DNA from: Candidatus Jettenia caeni
Lineage (GTDB): Bacteria; Planctomycetota; Brocadiia; Brocadiales; Brocadiaceae
Assembly (NCBI GenBank): GCA_000296795.1
Contig: BAFH01000004.1
Span: forward strand, 992,001 to 1,056,000
Reading direction: 5' to 3'
Length of the DNA stretch: 64,000 nucleotides
Part shown: piece by piece, positions 62,412 to 64,000 of the stretch
Position numbering within the stretch: the stretch's first letter is position 1
Layout: every line of letters starts with the position of its first letter
Program-made: the position numbers and the translations under genes
Notes under the pieces: model-generated
The model's database searches: none
Told to the model about the DNA's origin: nothing
The model's input: the letters and a program-made list of their open reading frames with translations, nothing else

Positions 62412-63887
62412 TTAAAAATACGTTGCGACAGAGAATACAAAGGCATTGTTACCCACATCAGCCAGCTCTTTTTGTTCAACATTAATCTGGTAATCGAATT
62501 TAAACACCGTATCCTCCGTGTAGCGATAGTTGAGGCCGGGTGTAATACGAGTCCTTAAATGATTAACCCTTTCGCCTCCGGCTAGCGCAGATGTTTGCAC
62601 CTGATCCCATCTTACAACACCGGTGAATGTTGAATTTTCTGTAAAGATTTGCGGCGCCCATGCTCGTAACACAGGAGGCATAAAATGATACCGGCCTTCC
62701 ACATAATATCCCCACATGGAATCGGCAATACCGGCAGTTTCAGCAGCAGTATTTGTTTCTATGAAGGCATAAGCCCCTTCACCTACCAGTTCAAAGGCTC
62801 CTCTTTGGTATGCAAAATCTATTGCTGAAATGGTTATCTGATTCTCGTTAGCATCGTCATATCGCTGCGTATAAGCAGAACCACCCAACTCCAGGCCTAT
62901 AAACGGGCTATATGCAACACGTCCTACAACACCGGGACTTTGGTTCTCATTATCAAACTCAAATCCGCCCCGTGAACCTCTCAACCCGTTGCTTAATGCA
63001 AAATGCGGCGTGCCATCATCGTCTAAACCATGGAATACACCGTTTGTAATATAGATTTCATAATCCAATTTGCTTAATTCTGATGGATAGAGGCTACCAA
63101 AAAAACCCATGCCTGCATCAGTAAGAGTTGTTGGAATAATAAATTGATTTACCAATGGCCGGTCGGTAAGATCCTGTAAAGGAGAATCATGAACCAGATT
63201 AAACTTTCCCAGAGGAGTAAGAAGAAAACCGCCTCTCCAATTAATCCAATCTGTTATCAGGAAATCTACCGTTGCAAACTCCAGAATTACCTCTCCATCC
63301 CTGCCGCCTCCAACACCACCATGCTCGAATTCTAATTCTGCCGCAAGCTTTACACGATCGGAGATGTCTGAGTATATAAATGGTATAAATCTGTGCTGGT
63401 CAAAGCCATGTTTCCCGCTGCTATTATTTTCTGATTGCCAGAACTCAAAATCCATATAACCGCCAAGATAGGTATTTCTACCAAACCTTCTCAAAAATGG
63501 CTTTGTATATGGCCCACTAAAGGCCGGACCTAATTTCTTTTTCTCGAGTTCGGCAGTCTTTTCAGCAAAATATGATCTCTCAGCAGGCTCTCCTGCATAA
63601 GGAATTTCCGGATACGTAGTTCCTCTCTGGACGTCTTCCTTTAATGAAGCGATCTCCTGATCTTTTTGGGTATCTTTTGCCTTTAACGATTCAATCTCCT
63701 TTTCTTTTTGAGTATCTCTTTCAACTTGTTGCTTGAGCAAGTCTTTTAATTCTGCCAATTCCCTTTCCAGTTTATCAACTTTGTCACTTAAAGCCTCTGT
63801 TTCTGCAGATTCTGCAAAGACATCTGCAATAGATAAAGCTACAAACAAAGGTACTGCCATGAACATCAAATAACGAATATACCGCAC
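62412..63887 (-). CDS. Outer-membrane porin with N-terminal coiled coil
   Basis: About 491 residues. I place the start at GTG 63887 (AAGGAGG six bases upstream), giving a signal peptide VRYIRYLMFMAVPLFVALSIADVFAES; the longest frame (63986) runs through the promoter and operator and is rejected. After the signal come ETEALSDKVDKLERELAELK and further heptads (a trimeric coiled coil), then a 16-strand-like barrel with alternating aromatic strands (YLGGYMDFEFWQSENN, RYHFMPPVLRAWAPQIF) and a terminal aromatic FVFSVATYF. Family resembles phosphate-selective/carbohydrate porins of planctomycetes. Under the strongest operator-promoter pair in the window. Confidence 0.88.
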   Translation of the reverse strand: MRYIRYLMFMAVPLFVALSIADVFAESAETEALSDKVDKLERELAELKDLLKQQVERDTQKEKEIESLKAKDTQKDQEIASLKEDVQRGTTYPEIPYAGEPAERSYFAEKTAELEKKKLGPAFSGPYTKPFLRRFGRNTYLGGYMDFEFWQSENNSSGKHGFDQHRFIPFIYSDISDRVKLAAELEFEHGGVGGGRDGEVILEFATVDFLITDWINWRGGFLLTPLGKFNLVHDSPLQDLTDRPLVNQFIIPTTLTDAGMGFFGSLYPSELSKLDYEIYITNGVFHGLDDDGTPHFALSNGLRGSRGGFEFDNENQSPGVVGRVAYSPFIGLELGGSAYTQRYDDANENQITISAIDFAYQRGAFELVGEGAYAFIETNTAAETAGIADSMWGYYVEGRYHFMPPVLRAWAPQIFTENSTFTGVVRWDQVQTSALAGGERVNHLRTRITPGLNYRYTEDTVFKFDYQINVEQKELADVGNNAFVFSVATYF

Positions 63888-63912
63888 AACTGCCCTCCTT
63901 ATAGAAAGTAAA

Positions 63913-63971
63913 TGAGACTCATTCTCAAAACGAGAGGTGGCATTATATAAAATATAAAAAGATATTGTCAA
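63913..63971 (-). promoter_or_regulatory. Promoter and Fur-like operator upstream of the porin
   Basis: Minus strand TTGACA (63966-63971), 18-nt spacer, TATAAT (63942-63947), then TGAGAATGAGTCTCA (63913-63927), whose left half is a standard Fur half-site and whose right half matches the other operators. Located 26-84 bp upstream of the GTG start. Confidence 0.78.
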
Positions 63972-64000
63972 GAAATATTTTAGCAAGAGGCTTTTTGCTC

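Noticed and set aside
63888-63986. Upstream extension of the porin reading frame to an ATG at 63986
   Set aside because: It runs through a consensus promoter and the operator; GTG at 63887 has a strong RBS and starts the signal peptide.
1-64000. CRISPR array
   Set aside because: Repeats are dispersed or mosaic, with no regular 24-37 bp direct repeat and spacer pattern.
1-64000. tRNA or rRNA genes
   Set aside because: I saw no cloverleaf with GGTTCGAATCC-type T arm nor rRNA segments; absence by eye is not proof.

Overview
The window reads as chromosomal DNA of an anammox planctomycete (order Brocadiales). The markers are a multicopper-oxidase/octaheme HAO-like fusion paired with a cytochrome-fused encapsulin, a copper nitrite reductase (NirK), a planctomycete pilin with the H-X9-DG signature, and many dispersed hairpin repeats. 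NirK fits a Jettenia/Brocadia-like lineage better than Kuenenia; this is inference from gene content, no search was run. Every confident gene lies on the minus strand.

Layout. 0-23 kb: a type II secretion / type IV pilus-like machine, read from high to low coordinates: HEAT and TPR proteins, PilZ-like protein, secretin, PilM-PilN fusion, PilO-like and PilP-like proteins, a permease, an 1850-residue GspK-like protein, GspI- and GspJ-like pseudopilins, two GspE/PilB ATPases and GspF (cut by the window edge). 23-26 kb: an ABC-2 permease and its ATPase. 26-36 kb: envelope glycan or lipid synthesis (three glycosyltransferases, two radical SAM enzymes, a methyltransferase, an epimerase). 36-38 kb: a major-pilin-like protein. 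38-40 kb: a gene-poor stretch with three copies of a structured RNA-like element, a mosaic repeat array and a TA-flanked MITE. 40-50 kb: encapsulin shell plus cargo, two TlpA-like thioredoxins, an IS110/IS1111-type element, an FMN-bind/ApbE gene split by a frameshift and an exported CbiX-like protein. 50-54 kb: a P1B-type ATPase cluster resembling ferrosome (fez) loci. 54-60.6 kb: a nirK operon whose downstream genes are broken, one by an IS630 insertion inside a signal peptide. 60.8-64 kb: a FAD oxidoreductase and an outer-membrane porin.

Main discoveries. (1) The IS110-type element sits in a repeat whose intact copies reveal the exact insertion site. Beside the recombinase gene lie two stem-loops whose internal-loop guides match, respectively, the element's own end junction and the actual target, all sharing the same CAT core: a bridge RNA read directly from sequence. 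(2) An exported encapsulin shell carrying two haems is followed after 3 bp by a cargo candidate that joins a two-domain multicopper oxidase to an octaheme HAO-like domain. (3) A Fur-like operator (TGAGACT-N-AGTCTCA) recurs, usually just downstream of TTGACA-type promoters, in front of a putative small RNA, a DUF2325 gene, the ferrosome-like cluster, nirK and the porin, suggesting one iron-responsive regulon. (4) Two MITE families are defined by target-site duplications, one nested in the other with its empty site preserved.
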